Notes: a model not told the origin generated them from the letters alone. Counted from the first letter of the stretch, positions 8,578-16,945 are shown. The stretch is DNA of 45,937 bases from Deltaproteobacteria bacterium (GCA_002724675.1 PBPL01000201.1:1-45937), one strand, 5' to 3'. A program made the numbers and translations.

Positions 8578-9501
8578 ATGGCTGCTTGTGCCTACTGCGC
8601 TCTGCCTGCCTTCAATGTGATTGAGGTCCGTTTCGCCCGCACTATTCAGTCGCCGACAGGGGCCCAGGTCGCGGAGCGCAAGGCTCCGCGAGATGTCGTG
8701 GGTCGAGGCTACAGGGTTTGCGATGGGTGTCTTGCGCTCCTCGACTACCACGTGGAGCATCATCTGGGGCCCCGACATCAGTCCATCTACAACGCCATGT
8801 CGGGGGTCTATCAGTTGTTGGCGGTCTGGGGCCTGGTCGGGGTTGGGTCCCTTGCCGGGTTTGACCAGAGGGTGCTCGTTCAGGACGCCAACTTTCTCGC
8901 GTTCGGTCTCGTGCTGGCTTTTGTCTCGCTGGTGACCTGGTTTCTGAGGGCGAGTGTTCACAGTCGATATTACGGCGACTGGGTTCAGCAGAGAGACCGG
9001 CCGTTCAAGCCGCGAAATTCTCTAGCGGGTTTCTCCGATCTGCGCGATCGGCTCAACCCTGAACTCGCGCACTACCTTCCGGTGCGCGCTCAGGATTCGA
9101 TTCGCCTGGCCGCTCGACCGGGATCGCCATCGCCACGTTGCCTGGGTCCCGATGGGGAGCCGTGGGCTGCTCAGCCTCCCACGAACTTTCCCGGGTCGGG
9201 CGTGAACGAGTGGTATCGGTTGATTTGGATCTCTTGGCATCTCTGGCCTCTGCACGGTGTCCTTGCCCCCGAGGAGTGGACGTCTCCGGTCGAGCCAGCC
9301 ATCAAGGAGATTGAGGTGGCCGTTGCGACCGTCATGGCCGCAGTTTCTTTTGCCATTCTGATCCTGTTTGCAAGTCTCCCATGGTGGCTTGGTCTGCTGG
9401 TTGGGGTGATGGTTTGGCCGGTTGGATTCTTCGTCGGGCTGATGGCTCGCGAGTCCTGGTCTGAGCGCCGAAGGTTTGACATCGAAAAACAGGTCCGGTA
9501 G
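8578..9501 (+). CDS. Multi-pass membrane protein with N-terminal CxxC pairs
   Basis: A 307-residue protein from ATG 8578, five bases after the QueD-like gene. The N-terminus has CAYC and, about 45 residues later, CDGC, a spacing that fits a small zinc ribbon or redox pair on the cytoplasmic side. Two hydrophobic helices follow (about 80-125), then a long hydrophilic loop with many Pro and Arg, then two more helices near the C-terminus (about 245-290) and a basic tail. I recognise no family. It might work with the QueD-like protein because the two are in tandem, but there is no functional clue. The reading frame extends upstream into the previous gene; that extension is rejected. Confidence 0.75.
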   Translation: MAACAYCALPAFNVIEVRFARTIQSPTGAQVAERKAPRDVVGRGYRVCDGCLALLDYHVEHHLGPRHQSIYNAMSGVYQLLAVWGLVGVGSLAGFDQRVLVQDANFLAFGLVLAFVSLVTWFLRASVHSRYYGDWVQQRDRPFKPRNSLAGFSDLRDRLNPELAHYLPVRAQDSIRLAARPGSPSPRCLGPDGEPWAAQPPTNFPGSGVNEWYRLIWISWHLWPLHGVLAPEEWTSPVEPAIKEIEVAVATVMAAVSFAILILFASLPWWLGLLVGVMVWPVGFFVGLMARESWSERRRFDIEKQVR

Positions 9502-9585
9502 AGGAGCGCTCAACTCTGGTTGGACTCGGAGAGAGGCAGGCAAAATTGCCGGCTTTGCTTCGGGACAACAGGAGGGTTTGATTCC

Positions 9586-10008
9586 TTGACAGATAAGGAC
9601 GAAATAGCGCTCGAAGACGGTGGAGAAAAGCTGCCGCTTCCGGTGACCGGGGGCCTTCCCCGTGGTGCAGGGCGGGTTGCCGCCTTGTCGGCCCTCCTGC
9701 TCGTTCCTGCGGTCGCAGCTTTTTGGCTGACGGATCGACAGGACACGGCAGTAGGCATCCTGGGCGGCGGAATTGTCGCGATTGTCAATTTCTGGTTCCT
9801 CGCCAGGATCGTCGTGGTAGCGACGGGGCGAGAGACGATGGAGATTGGCGCGATGATGGGGAGGCTGTTCGCGAAGTTCCTCGTGCTAGGAGCCAGTCTC
9901 GGATTCTTGGTGTTGGTGCTGCGATTGGATGGCTTCGGTGTGCTTTTGGGTGTCGGTGTTGTTTTCCCGGCCATCGTCCTTGCCTCTCTCATGGATGTCT
10001 TGAACTGA
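9586..10008 (+). CDS. atpI: ATP synthase subunit I-like membrane protein
   Basis: About 140 residues with four hydrophobic segments, in the place where AtpI normally sits, just ahead of atpB and atpE. The pattern AVGILGGGIVAIVNFWFLARIV followed by an amphipathic MMGRLFAKFLVL matches the loosely conserved ATP_synt_I family, whose members help assemble the c-ring or import ions. The start is taken as TTG 9586 because AGGAGGG lies about 11 bases upstream; TTG 9520 in the same frame is the alternative. AtpI sequences diverge strongly, so the call rests on topology plus context. Confidence 0.78.
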   Translation: MTDKDEIALEDGGEKLPLPVTGGLPRGAGRVAALSALLLVPAVAAFWLTDRQDTAVGILGGGIVAIVNFWFLARIVVVATGRETMEIGAMMGRLFAKFLVLGASLGFLVLVLRLDGFGVLLGVGVVFPAIVLASLMDVLN

Positions 10009-10039
10009 TGGGCCTCGGCCCGGAGTAGCAGGAGCGAAG

Positions 10040-10801
10040 ATGATGTCAGTCGTCCTTGCCGCCGCAGATGCCTTTACTTGGCTGTCCTTGTTGCCCTTCC
10101 TTCAGGGTGAGGAGGGGGCCCCCTATTTGCCTCTTGCACACTCGGTCTTGGCTGTGCTGATTGTGCTGTTCTTGGCCTGGTTTGCTCGCATGGCCATGAT
10201 GCGTGCGCCGGCTGGACCGGCTGGCTTGGTTCCCGATGACAAGCTGAGTCCTCGCAACATCTTTGAGCTCTACACCGAAGCCATCTTGAACTTGTGCCGT
10301 GGTGTGTTGGGTAAGGACGCTGAGATCTTCTTTCCCCTCATCGCGGGCCTGTTCCTCTACATCTTCGTCAGTAACTGCCTGGGCCTATTCCCGGGCTTCC
10401 TGCCGCCCACAGATCAGCTGAACACCAATGTCCCAATGGCGCTGGTGATCTTCGCGGTCTACAACTTGGTGGGGCTCCGGCGAAACGGCTTTGTGGGCTA
10501 CTTCAAGCACTTCTGGGGGCCCGTTAGTTGGCTGGGGCCGTTGATGCTTTGCATCGAGATCGTCTCGCACCTGTGCCGCCCCCTCTCTCTGTCGGTCCGC
10601 CTCTATGGAAACATCTTCGGGGATCACCTGGTGCTCGAGATTTTCCTCAACGAGTTGCCGACAGCAATTCATGCAATCCTCGGCTACGGGATTCCCGTAG
10701 CCTTCCTCGGCCTGGGTCTCTTTGTTTGCTTCATCCAGGCCTTCGTGTTCTCCCTTCTCAGTGTGATGTACATCGGTCTGGCGACTTCGCACGACCATTG
10801 A
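10040..10801 (+). CDS. atpB: F-type ATP synthase subunit a
   Basis: A 253-residue membrane protein of the Fo sector. The stator Arg essential for ion translocation is Arg187 in the family signature SLSVRLYGNIFG, and conserved PLIAGLFLYIFVSN and YIGLAT segments surround it. The subunit forms the two half-channels against the c-ring and uses the ion gradient to turn it. The start at ATG 10040 (followed by a second ATG) has an AGGAG ribosome-binding site. It lies between atpI and atpE. No atpF, atpH or F1 genes follow, so the operon is split as in several other bacteria, including myxobacteria. Confidence 0.96.
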   Translation: MMSVVLAAADAFTWLSLLPFLQGEEGAPYLPLAHSVLAVLIVLFLAWFARMAMMRAPAGPAGLVPDDKLSPRNIFELYTEAILNLCRGVLGKDAEIFFPLIAGLFLYIFVSNCLGLFPGFLPPTDQLNTNVPMALVIFAVYNLVGLRRNGFVGYFKHFWGPVSWLGPLMLCIEIVSHLCRPLSLSVRLYGNIFGDHLVLEIFLNELPTAIHAILGYGIPVAFLGLGLFVCFIQAFVFSLLSVMYIGLATSHDH

Positions 10802-10820
10802 TCTATGGATAGGCCGGGTT

Positions 10821-10840
10821 CTCCGGCACCTTGACCGGAG
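10821..10840 (+). promoter_or_regulatory. Intercistronic stem-loop ahead of atpE
   Basis: CTCCGG (10821-10826) and CCGGAG (10835-10840) can pair across an 8-base loop in the 71-base gap between atpB and atpE. The gap contains further CCGG copies that allow alternative pairings. The ribosome-binding site of atpE (AGGAG, about 10859) lies downstream and free. Since the c subunit is needed in about ten-fold excess, a structured intercistronic region that tunes its translation or protects the mRNA would make sense; this is inference. Confidence 0.3.
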
Positions 10841-10872
10841 GGTTATCCGGTTTCCAACAGGAGTTTGATCTG

Positions 10873-11193
10873 ATGCTTCGGAAGTTCCGTACGCTGCTCG
10901 TTCCCGCCACGGTGTTGGCGGCTGCTTTCCTTCCCTCGGTGGCCCACGCTGCCGGGATTGCCCCCGAGGCTCAAGGCTTTGTCGCGCTGGGCGCTGGCGT
11001 TGCCATTGGCTTCGCTGCCATGGGTTGTGGCATCGCCCAAGGTGTCGCTGCTTACGGTGCCCTGCAGGGTATCGCTCGCAATCCTAGCGCCGCTGGCAAG
11101 ATCCAGACCCCGATGATTATCGGCCTGGCTCTCATCGAGTCCCTGTGCATTTACGCACTGGTCATTGCCTTCTTCCTGCAGGGCAAGATCTAG
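10873..11193 (+). CDS. atpE: F-type ATP synthase subunit c with leader-like N-terminus
   Basis: A 106-residue proteolipid forming the rotor ring. The start at ATG 10873 follows an AGGAG site. The first 27 residues look like a signal peptide (MLRKF, hydrophobic core, SVAHAA), after which comes the normal two-helix hairpin with the polar loop ARNP. The ion site is Glu89. Gln56 (GIAQG), Glu89, Ser90 and Tyr94 have the same spacing as Gln32, Glu65, Ser66 and Tyr70 of the sodium-binding Ilyobacter c-ring; the Thr67 position is Leu91. Sodium coupling is thus possible but not shown. It is the last gene of this Fo cluster; F1 genes are elsewhere. Confidence 0.95.
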   Translation: MLRKFRTLLVPATVLAAAFLPSVAHAAGIAPEAQGFVALGAGVAIGFAAMGCGIAQGVAAYGALQGIARNPSAAGKIQTPMIIGLALIESLCIYALVIAFFLQGKI

Positions 11194-11476
11194 GACTTGT
11201 TTCGCTGTTGGCCGTAGCCCCCTTGTGGGGCGCGGCTGGCGGTGAGCCGGGCGGCTCTGCTGACCCGGCATCGCTTGCGGCAGCCTCGCGCCGTAGGTGT
11301 CGGGGTAGGCGCACTGCCCGTCCGAGCCCCACGTGCTGGGGTCGATGTTGCCCAGGCTTTCCCAGGCGGGTTCTTCCCGTCTTGGGCTCTGGATTGATCC
11401 GAACCCTGCTCCGGGTTGTGGATTGCATGCTGTACAATCGCCGCCCACCGGGGGAAGAAGCCTGAGGAGGCTGAGG
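11194..11476. other. 283-base intergenic region with imperfect hairpin and -10-like box
   Basis: No gene was found here. Bases 11361-11386 form an imperfect stem (CCCAGGCGGG, loop TTCTT, CCCGTCTTGGG) with one bulge and one G-U pair. It could end the atp transcript, although no run of T follows. A TACAAT box at 11433-11438 lies about 40 bases before the next start codon and could be a -10 element, but I see no -35 box at the right distance. The ribosome-binding site of the next gene is AGGAGG at 11465-11470. Confidence 0.3.
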
Positions 11477-12400
11477 ATGCGTCGCTCCGTCTTGATGTTC
11501 TCGATCGTCTTAGTGCTGGCAGTGGCGCTGGTCGCGCCGGCCGCTTTCGCCAAGAAGAAGAAAAAGCGCAAGAAGAAGGGGGCGGAAGAGGCGCCGCCTG
11601 TGGGCGAGGTCGTTCTCAACGGTTGGACATGTTATGGCTCTCCGGATTTTGGAAAGCTGGGAGAGGGGCAACGACGCGAGGCAAGAAGCGAGGCCATCGT
11701 CTACCTACAGAAGCTGGTGTCCGGTGGGCTTCGTGAAGACTTCAAGATCGCCAATGAAGAGGACCTCACTTACTTCGAGACAGCCTTTCTAGGTCGCCCC
11801 AGCCTGCTCGACACCTGGCTCAGCGAGAATTTTGAGCGCTGCAAGGCTGTGGCTGAAGGCAAGTCGAGTAGCTCAGAGTACCTAGACTATCTCTCGGGCA
11901 TCGGCCGCGAATTCGAGCGGGGTCAGTGTTACAAGCCGCTCGACTACGAGTACCACAACTATCTGGATATCCAGGCTACCTGGCAGTTCCGAGTGCACGT
12001 GTGCGAAGGGGACCAGATGCTCGTGGAGTCCACTGGTGAGGACAACGGCAAGTACACCATCGTGGACACGGGCAACCTGAAGAAGAATCGCTACATTACG
12101 TCTGTTGGTGACCCGGAGGTGCCACAGGCGGGTGAGCGGGGGGTGGTCGGCGAGCTCCCCCTTGGGGCTCTGTTGATGCGCTTCGAGGCGGAGGATGATT
12201 CCTTCACGAAGTACTATGCTCCCGGCTACTCCATGGAGTGGACGGCGCCAGCCCACGGCTTCTTGTCGTTCGCCATCAACGACTCCACCTATTACGACAA
12301 CAAGTTTCACGACCTACGTGGCGCCATCGACTTTCTGGCGGTGGACATCTACCCGGCGGTGGGAGATGAAGGCACCGCTCAAGAGTCTGTGATCCCCTGA
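11477..12400 (+). CDS. Secreted protein with Lys-rich mature N-terminus
   Basis: A 307-residue protein from ATG 11477, with AGGAGG six bases upstream. The signal peptide ends near APAAFA (residue 25). It is followed at once by a strongly basic run of Lys and Arg (AKKKKKRKKKG), which might bind acidic polymers such as LPS, teichoic-like polymers or DNA. The rest is acidic, rich in Tyr and Trp, with several Cys (WTCYGS, ERCKAV, GQCYKP, HVCEGD). I recognise no family. The gene ends eight bases before the B12/radical-SAM-like gene, so they may share a transcript although no shared function is evident. Confidence 0.78.
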   Translation: MRRSVLMFSIVLVLAVALVAPAAFAKKKKKRKKKGAEEAPPVGEVVLNGWTCYGSPDFGKLGEGQRREARSEAIVYLQKLVSGGLREDFKIANEEDLTYFETAFLGRPSLLDTWLSENFERCKAVAEGKSSSSEYLDYLSGIGREFERGQCYKPLDYEYHNYLDIQATWQFRVHVCEGDQMLVESTGEDNGKYTIVDTGNLKKNRYITSVGDPEVPQAGERGVVGELPLGALLMRFEAEDDSFTKYYAPGYSMEWTAPAHGFLSFAINDSTYYDNKFHDLRGAIDFLAVDIYPAVGDEGTAQESVIP

Positions 12401-12408
12401 GCGTCGCG

Positions 12409-13746
12409 ATGGCTGGCTCGAAACGGGCCCACCGGACACTGACGACCCTGTTCGTTCGGCCAGCGGTTGATCTCCAGCTGCCGTCAATCTACAGATTCTC
12501 GATTCCTAGAGAGTCAGCAGAGACCCTTCCTCTGGGGCTGGTTCGGCTCGCCAGTGTGGTGAAGTTCGGTAGCGGTCACCGGGTAGCGGTGCACGATGCA
12601 CGAACGGAACCGGGGGGGAACCGAGCGCTGCGTTCGGTGGCAGCGATTTTTCGCCCCAATGTTGCTGTGCTCTGGCTGCATCCGGCAACCCTGGGAGATG
12701 GCCTGGAGGCTGCCCGGGCGGTTCGTCAGGCGGGCTGCGAGTTGGTATTGGGCACCGGGCCACTGGTGGACCTTTGGCCAGATGGGGCGGGCAGGATCCC
12801 CGAACTGGACGGCCTCTTAGCTAGCGCCGGCAGCTCGACACTTCTCTCGGCTCTTGATGCCGTTGCGGAGGGGGCAGGGTCCCAGGAGTTGGTGAGTGTG
12901 CTTGCATCGTCGCCGGAGGCTCTGACGGACTTGCCGGTGGACAGAAAGCTCGTGGACTATGCGCGTTACTCCAAGGGAGTGGCTCCCCCGTGGCCCAGCG
13001 TGGCCCCCGTGGACTTGTCGCGAGGGCGATGGAAGCAGGCGCTTCTTCGGCGCACGCTTCCTCAGTCGGGCGTCTCGCCGGTGTTCCTCCACGCGGAGGA
13101 TGGACAATTGCTGCCGTCGCAGGTGGTGGTCAATGACATCAAGTCATCGACCTTGCTGGGCATACGTACCTTCGACCTGGTAGCCCGCCCAGGTTGTTCG
13201 CCACCCGGTGGCTCTTGGTTGGATGAGTTTCTGCGGACTCTGAGCCCGACAGGGGGTGCGGTGCAGTCGTCACTTTGCCTGCGTCTGCCCGTTGATCCCG
13301 CGAAAGTGGATGACATCCCACTTCTGGACCTCCCTGCGCTCGGGGTGGTCGCCGTGGACCTCGGCGAGGTCACCGCTGGCGACGAAATGGCGTTGAAGGC
13401 GGCGATTGGCGCTGCCTCTAGGTGTCGGCGCCGTGATCTTCAGCCTACCGGCACCCTTGTGGTGGGTCGGCCTGGCTATGGGCCGGAGGTGGAGGTTCGT
13501 GGCCTCGAGCGTGCGGTCGGAGAGCGCTTCCCCACCTGGGCTGGGGTGGAGGTTCGCTTGGGGACCGTGGATCCGGGCGCCTGGGGTGATTGGCTCGACG
13601 CACCCAGTCCGGGGTTTAGGCCTCCGGGTGTGGACGACGAACGCACTGCTCTGGCCCAACGCGGCCGAGATGCCCTTGCTGTCGTTCCGCCACCGCCTCC
13701 CAATCTTCGACGTCTGGTGCGCTGGGCTTATCGCATGGGCCGCTGA
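12409..13746 (+). CDS. B12-binding/radical-SAM-like protein lacking the FeS cysteines
   Basis: A 445-residue protein whose layout follows B12-binding radical-SAM enzymes. The N-terminal part reads like a cobalamin-binding Rossmann domain (LPLGLVRLASVVKFGSGH, VAVHDAR, RPNVAVLWLHPAT, ELDGLLASAGSSTLLSAL). It continues into the usual linker (LTDLPVDRKLVDYARY) and a TIM-barrel-like half with LGVVAVDLGEVT and PTGTLVVGRPGYG. At the place where CxxxCxxC should hold the 4Fe-4S cluster there is only RGRWKQALLRR; no such Cys triplet exists anywhere in the protein. The DxHxxG cobalamin motif is also absent. I infer a pseudoenzyme derived from this superfamily. The start codon is ATG 12409. Confidence 0.6.
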   Translation: MAGSKRAHRTLTTLFVRPAVDLQLPSIYRFSIPRESAETLPLGLVRLASVVKFGSGHRVAVHDARTEPGGNRALRSVAAIFRPNVAVLWLHPATLGDGLEAARAVRQAGCELVLGTGPLVDLWPDGAGRIPELDGLLASAGSSTLLSALDAVAEGAGSQELVSVLASSPEALTDLPVDRKLVDYARYSKGVAPPWPSVAPVDLSRGRWKQALLRRTLPQSGVSPVFLHAEDGQLLPSQVVVNDIKSSTLLGIRTFDLVARPGCSPPGGSWLDEFLRTLSPTGGAVQSSLCLRLPVDPAKVDDIPLLDLPALGVVAVDLGEVTAGDEMALKAAIGAASRCRRRDLQPTGTLVVGRPGYGPEVEVRGLERAVGERFPTWAGVEVRLGTVDPGAWGDWLDAPSPGFRPPGVDDERTALAQRGRDALAVVPPPPPNLRRLVRWAYRMGR

Positions 13747-13763
13747 GGTCGCAAACGCCCGGT

Positions 13764-14432
13764 CTAGGTCGAGCTGTCCTCTGGTGGAGGAGTCTCTGCC
13801 GCGTGCTTGGCGCCAGGAAGTCGAACCAACTCCGCGAGCATCTCGACTAGTTTCTCAGCCCTATGGAGCACTCGGTCCTCTTCCAGTAGCTCCTGTCGCT
13901 GGGCCCCAGAGATGGGGACTGCGCTGCTGATGGCGTCGACGAGGTGGGATGGGTCCAAGTCCGGGCGAAACAACTGCTCGGTTTCCTGGATTTCTGCTCC
14001 CGGGGTGCCCGCGACTGCGCTGGCGAAGAGCTGTCGGAGGGTTAGCAACTGGAGCCCGATGCTCTCACGATCTCTTGTCTCCCAGCGCTCCGCGATCACC
14101 TCAGCGTTGACGATTCGGAAGGGGTGGGGTGAGTCGTTCTCTTCGATCACCCTCACGCGGCCGACCCCGCGCAGCAGTATGTTGCGACGAGCCCCATCTG
14201 CTGCGAGGTTCTGAACAATTTCACCAACACCCATGATGGATTGGATTGGTGGACTGCCGTGGTAGTCGTCCTGCCAACCCGCCTTGAGTTGAGCCACTCC
14301 AATTCTGCGATCGGTGGCCATGGCTTCCTCAACGAGCGCCAGATAGCGAGGCTCGAACACATGAAGGGGAAGCAGGGTGTTGGGAAAGAAGACGAGCTCA
14401 GGCAACGGGAAGACCGGAAGGTCGCCGAGCAT
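13764..14432 (-). CDS. LonB-type protein (Lon N-terminal substrate-binding domain only)
   Basis: A 222-residue protein from ATG 14432. It begins with LPVFPLPELVFFPNTLLPLHVFEPRY, the hallmark of the Lon protease N-terminal domain, and continues with conserved GVAQL, IGVGEIVQ-like (MGVGEIVQ) and ILLRGVGRVRV segments. There is no AAA+ or protease domain, so this is the stand-alone form common in bacteria (sometimes called peptidase S16 or LON-domain protein), whose role is unclear but which may bind substrates or partners. The gene starts 35 bases behind the pseudouridine synthase gene and likely belongs to its transcript. The frame remains open upstream through that gene, but similarity begins at the chosen Met. 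Confidence 0.88.
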   Translation of the reverse strand: MLGDLPVFPLPELVFFPNTLLPLHVFEPRYLALVEEAMATDRRIGVAQLKAGWQDDYHGSPPIQSIMGVGEIVQNLAADGARRNILLRGVGRVRVIEENDSPHPFRIVNAEVIAERWETRDRESIGLQLLTLRQLFASAVAGTPGAEIQETEQLFRPDLDPSHLVDAISSAVPISGAQRQELLEEDRVLHRAEKLVEMLAELVRLPGAKHAAETPPPEDSST

Positions 14433-14467
14433 GAGTCCGGGCTCGAGGGCGCTTCCAGTCAATGGGA

Positions 14468-15499
14468 TCAGACTCCTTCTGGTGCACAATTGGGCATGGT
14501 GCCGCCGTGAGACTCGGCAAAGTGCAGCATATCTTCTGGCACCGGTGCTTGGAGGGTCAGCCGATTGTTTTGAGCCGGATGCTGAAGGCTCGTGCTCCAG
14601 GCGTGTAGGGCCTGTCTGTTCATGCCCAGCGACTGGATGTCCGCTTGGTCTAGACGGCCATCCCATCTCCGCAGAAAGGCGCGACCTTCGTCGATGTAGA
14701 GCTTGTCTCCCACCAGTGGATGACCGATGTATGCGAGGTGTACTCGGATTTGGTGAGTACGCCCCGTCGTGGGGCGCGCTAGCACCCAGCTGTATCCGAT
14801 GCCGCTGGCGCCCCAGTCATCCTTACCAAACCAGTCGAGGGCTTCGAATTCCGTCTTCGCTGGGGGGCCTTGCGTCGTCGCGCACATGCGGATTCGGATG
14901 GGCCCATCGATGTCTCGAACCACCGGGACCTCGACGTTTCTGCGCTTCGGATGAAAGCGTCCCCGTACCAGGCAGAGATAGGCCTTTGCCACCGCGCGGT
15001 CCTCAAAGGCCTGCTTGACCTTGCGGTCAGCAGACCGGGTACGGGCCATGAGCAATACGCCTGATGTCTCGCGATCCAGTCGGTGCAACGGGCGCAGGTC
15101 GGCGGGCTCTCCCCGTGCCTCCAGTTGGACGCGCGCCATGGACAGGGCCGCGACTTTTTGGGGACCCAGTGGGTGACTCAGGAGCCCCGCAGGCTTGTTG
15201 ACTGCGAGCAGGTGGCTGTCCAGGTGCACCTCGCTGAGGAGGTCGGGAACCTCGGGATCCAGAGGGTGTCGGTAGGCTCGAGCAGGCACGTCCGCCTCGA
15301 GAACCTGGCCGGCTTCTAGTCTACTGCTGGCCCTGAGCACTGGGCCGCCACGGAGTCGGAACCGACCGTCCTCCACAGCATCTCGGACATCCTGCTCGGG
15401 GACCGTGACCAAGGTGGTCAGGAGATAATCGAGGAGTTCGCGTCCCTCTCCGTCGGAGCGGATCCGATGGATGACGGGTTGGTCTACGGGGTCTTGCAC
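14468..15499 (-). CDS. RluA-family pseudouridine synthase
   Basis: A 343-residue protein if GTG 15499 is the start. An S4-like N-terminal segment (about 20-75) precedes the catalytic domain, which carries the RluA motif RPLHRLDRETSGVLL with the catalytic Asp, the LLAVNKPAGLLSHP strand and the late RTHQIRVHLAYIGHPLVGD motif. These enzymes isomerise uridine to pseudouridine in rRNA or tRNA; the exact target cannot be told. The frame stays open upstream, but that part (with an Ala-rich stretch) lies antisense to the divergent zinc-ribbon gene, so it is rejected. The LON-domain gene follows in the same direction. Confidence 0.9.
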   Translation of the reverse strand: MQDPVDQPVIHRIRSDGEGRELLDYLLTTLVTVPEQDVRDAVEDGRFRLRGGPVLRASSRLEAGQVLEADVPARAYRHPLDPEVPDLLSEVHLDSHLLAVNKPAGLLSHPLGPQKVAALSMARVQLEARGEPADLRPLHRLDRETSGVLLMARTRSADRKVKQAFEDRAVAKAYLCLVRGRFHPKRRNVEVPVVRDIDGPIRIRMCATTQGPPAKTEFEALDWFGKDDWGASGIGYSWVLARPTTGRTHQIRVHLAYIGHPLVGDKLYIDEGRAFLRRWDGRLDQADIQSLGMNRQALHAWSTSLQHPAQNNRLTLQAPVPEDMLHFAESHGGTMPNCAPEGV

Positions 15500-15569
15500 G
15501 ACCGTTGCTATAGTTCGCAGGCCGTCTCTCGGCAAGTCAGACGACCTGTGTTGCGCCGGAGGACTGGTC

Positions 15570-16871
15570 GTGAAGCACTCAGCTCGGCCTTGTCCCGATT
15601 GTGGACGACCCAATGGGCCAAAGTTCAGCCGCTGCATGTATTGCTCGGCGCCGCTGTCTCCCGACGACTCTGCCCAAGAGACAGGTGTCCCAGAGGTTGA
15701 TTCTCCTTTGGCGGGTCTTGAGGCTTCCGGGCTCAGCTTGGAGGAGTTTGCCGCCCAAGCCATGGCCGCGGCGGCGGCGCAATCCATGGAGCAGCCCCGA
15801 GTAGGCTCCGGTTCGCCTAGTCGCCCTGAGAATGCTCGGCCCAGCGGTCTCGAGAAACAGAGTCGGGCGGAGTCCGAATCATCAGAGGTTCGGGTTGACC
15901 TTGGTTGCCGTGTCCGTGATGAGGAGGCGGTGCAAGTCGACCACCCTCCTTCGAGTGTCGATTTGTCCGGGACGCCGGGGGACCTGCACTTTGCTCAGGT
16001 CGCGGCCTTGCTCCCTGGCCATGGGGAGGTGCTGTCGTTGGCGGGCGAGTTGGGCCGGGGGCGCGGCCCCTTTGGGCCTCGCAGTGCGCCGATGCGGCTG
16101 CTGTTGGTCCCGTCGACAGCCTATGCGGAAGCGGATGAAGGGCTTCGTCGCAGGCTTGCCCAGCTTCTGGAGATTGACCTCTATACGGCGGGTGCGCACT
16201 TGCGGCGGGCCTGGCCCAGCTTCTTGTCCGCCCCCGAGCAGGTGGAGGAGGGCGAACGGCTGGCGGAGTCGCTACGGCACGCGGGGTTTCGGATCCTTGT
16301 GGTGGAGGGGCCCGCTTGGGCAACCGATCACCTGCCTATCCCCATCAACACACTCGAGCGAGGAGGAGCGGCCGGTTGTTGGCGGTTTGTGGATGAGGAC
16401 GGCCACGGCCACGATGTCACCAGCGACGACTTCCGCTGGGCAGCGGTCGGCGAGATCACCGAGGACCTCCCGGAGCGCCCCACGAGCCAAGAGAAGAACC
16501 GATGGGGTCTGGCGCAGCGACCTCCCACTGGCGCGCTGGAGCGAAGCGCTGGTTCTTATGTGCTTCTCGACCTCTTCCGCTGTTCGTCGTCGCGGGCGCT
16601 GCGGATACGCACCGATCAGTTCGACTTCAACTGTCTTGGGGAGAACCGAAGCTTGTCTTCGGCAGTCAATCTGAAGAGCTTGTTGGAGAGGCTCAGTCCT
16701 TCTGCAGGCCCTGTCTTGCGGGTGGACAATGCATTCCGACGGGTTCCGCACCTGCCTCCACGCCCGACCCTGGTCGCCCAGGCTGGCGCTCGAGCCCGCG
16801 CACTGAGTCGGGAGGCCGAGTTCACCGAATATGTCTTGCTTCTGGACCGGGCCCATCGAGGTGAGCACTGA
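15570..16871 (+). CDS. Zinc-ribbon protein of unknown function
   Basis: A 433-residue protein from GTG 15570, supported by a GGAGG site about 8 bases upstream and by the immediate start of a zinc ribbon (CPDCG, then CMYCSAPL, residues about 7-27). A low-complexity region rich in Ser, Ala, Glu and Pro follows. From about residue 185 there is a folded domain: MRLLLVPST, RRRLAQLLEIDLYTAGAHLRRA, GERLAESLRHAGFRILVV. Its helix-then-Gly-aromatic strand pattern recalls small alpha/beta domains that bind in pairs, but I cannot name it. Such zinc-ribbon-plus-linker proteins are common in myxobacteria. It is transcribed divergently from the pseudouridine synthase with 70 bases between the starts. Confidence 0.75.
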   Translation: MKHSARPCPDCGRPNGPKFSRCMYCSAPLSPDDSAQETGVPEVDSPLAGLEASGLSLEEFAAQAMAAAAAQSMEQPRVGSGSPSRPENARPSGLEKQSRAESESSEVRVDLGCRVRDEEAVQVDHPPSSVDLSGTPGDLHFAQVAALLPGHGEVLSLAGELGRGRGPFGPRSAPMRLLLVPSTAYAEADEGLRRRLAQLLEIDLYTAGAHLRRAWPSFLSAPEQVEEGERLAESLRHAGFRILVVEGPAWATDHLPIPINTLERGGAAGCWRFVDEDGHGHDVTSDDFRWAAVGEITEDLPERPTSQEKNRWGLAQRPPTGALERSAGSYVLLDLFRCSSSRALRIRTDQFDFNCLGENRSLSSAVNLKSLLERLSPSAGPVLRVDNAFRRVPHLPPRPTLVAQAGARARALSREAEFTEYVLLLDRAHRGEH

Positions 16872-16945
16872 GTGCGCGACTGGCTCGCATGTTCCGAGTC
16901 CTCGATCCGGGCTAGACTCCGCGGTTAGTCGTTTGGGAGGACGCC

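Noticed and set aside
15500-15787. Longer N-terminus for the pseudouridine synthase
   Set aside because: It is antisense to the zinc-ribbon gene and precedes the family's usual start.
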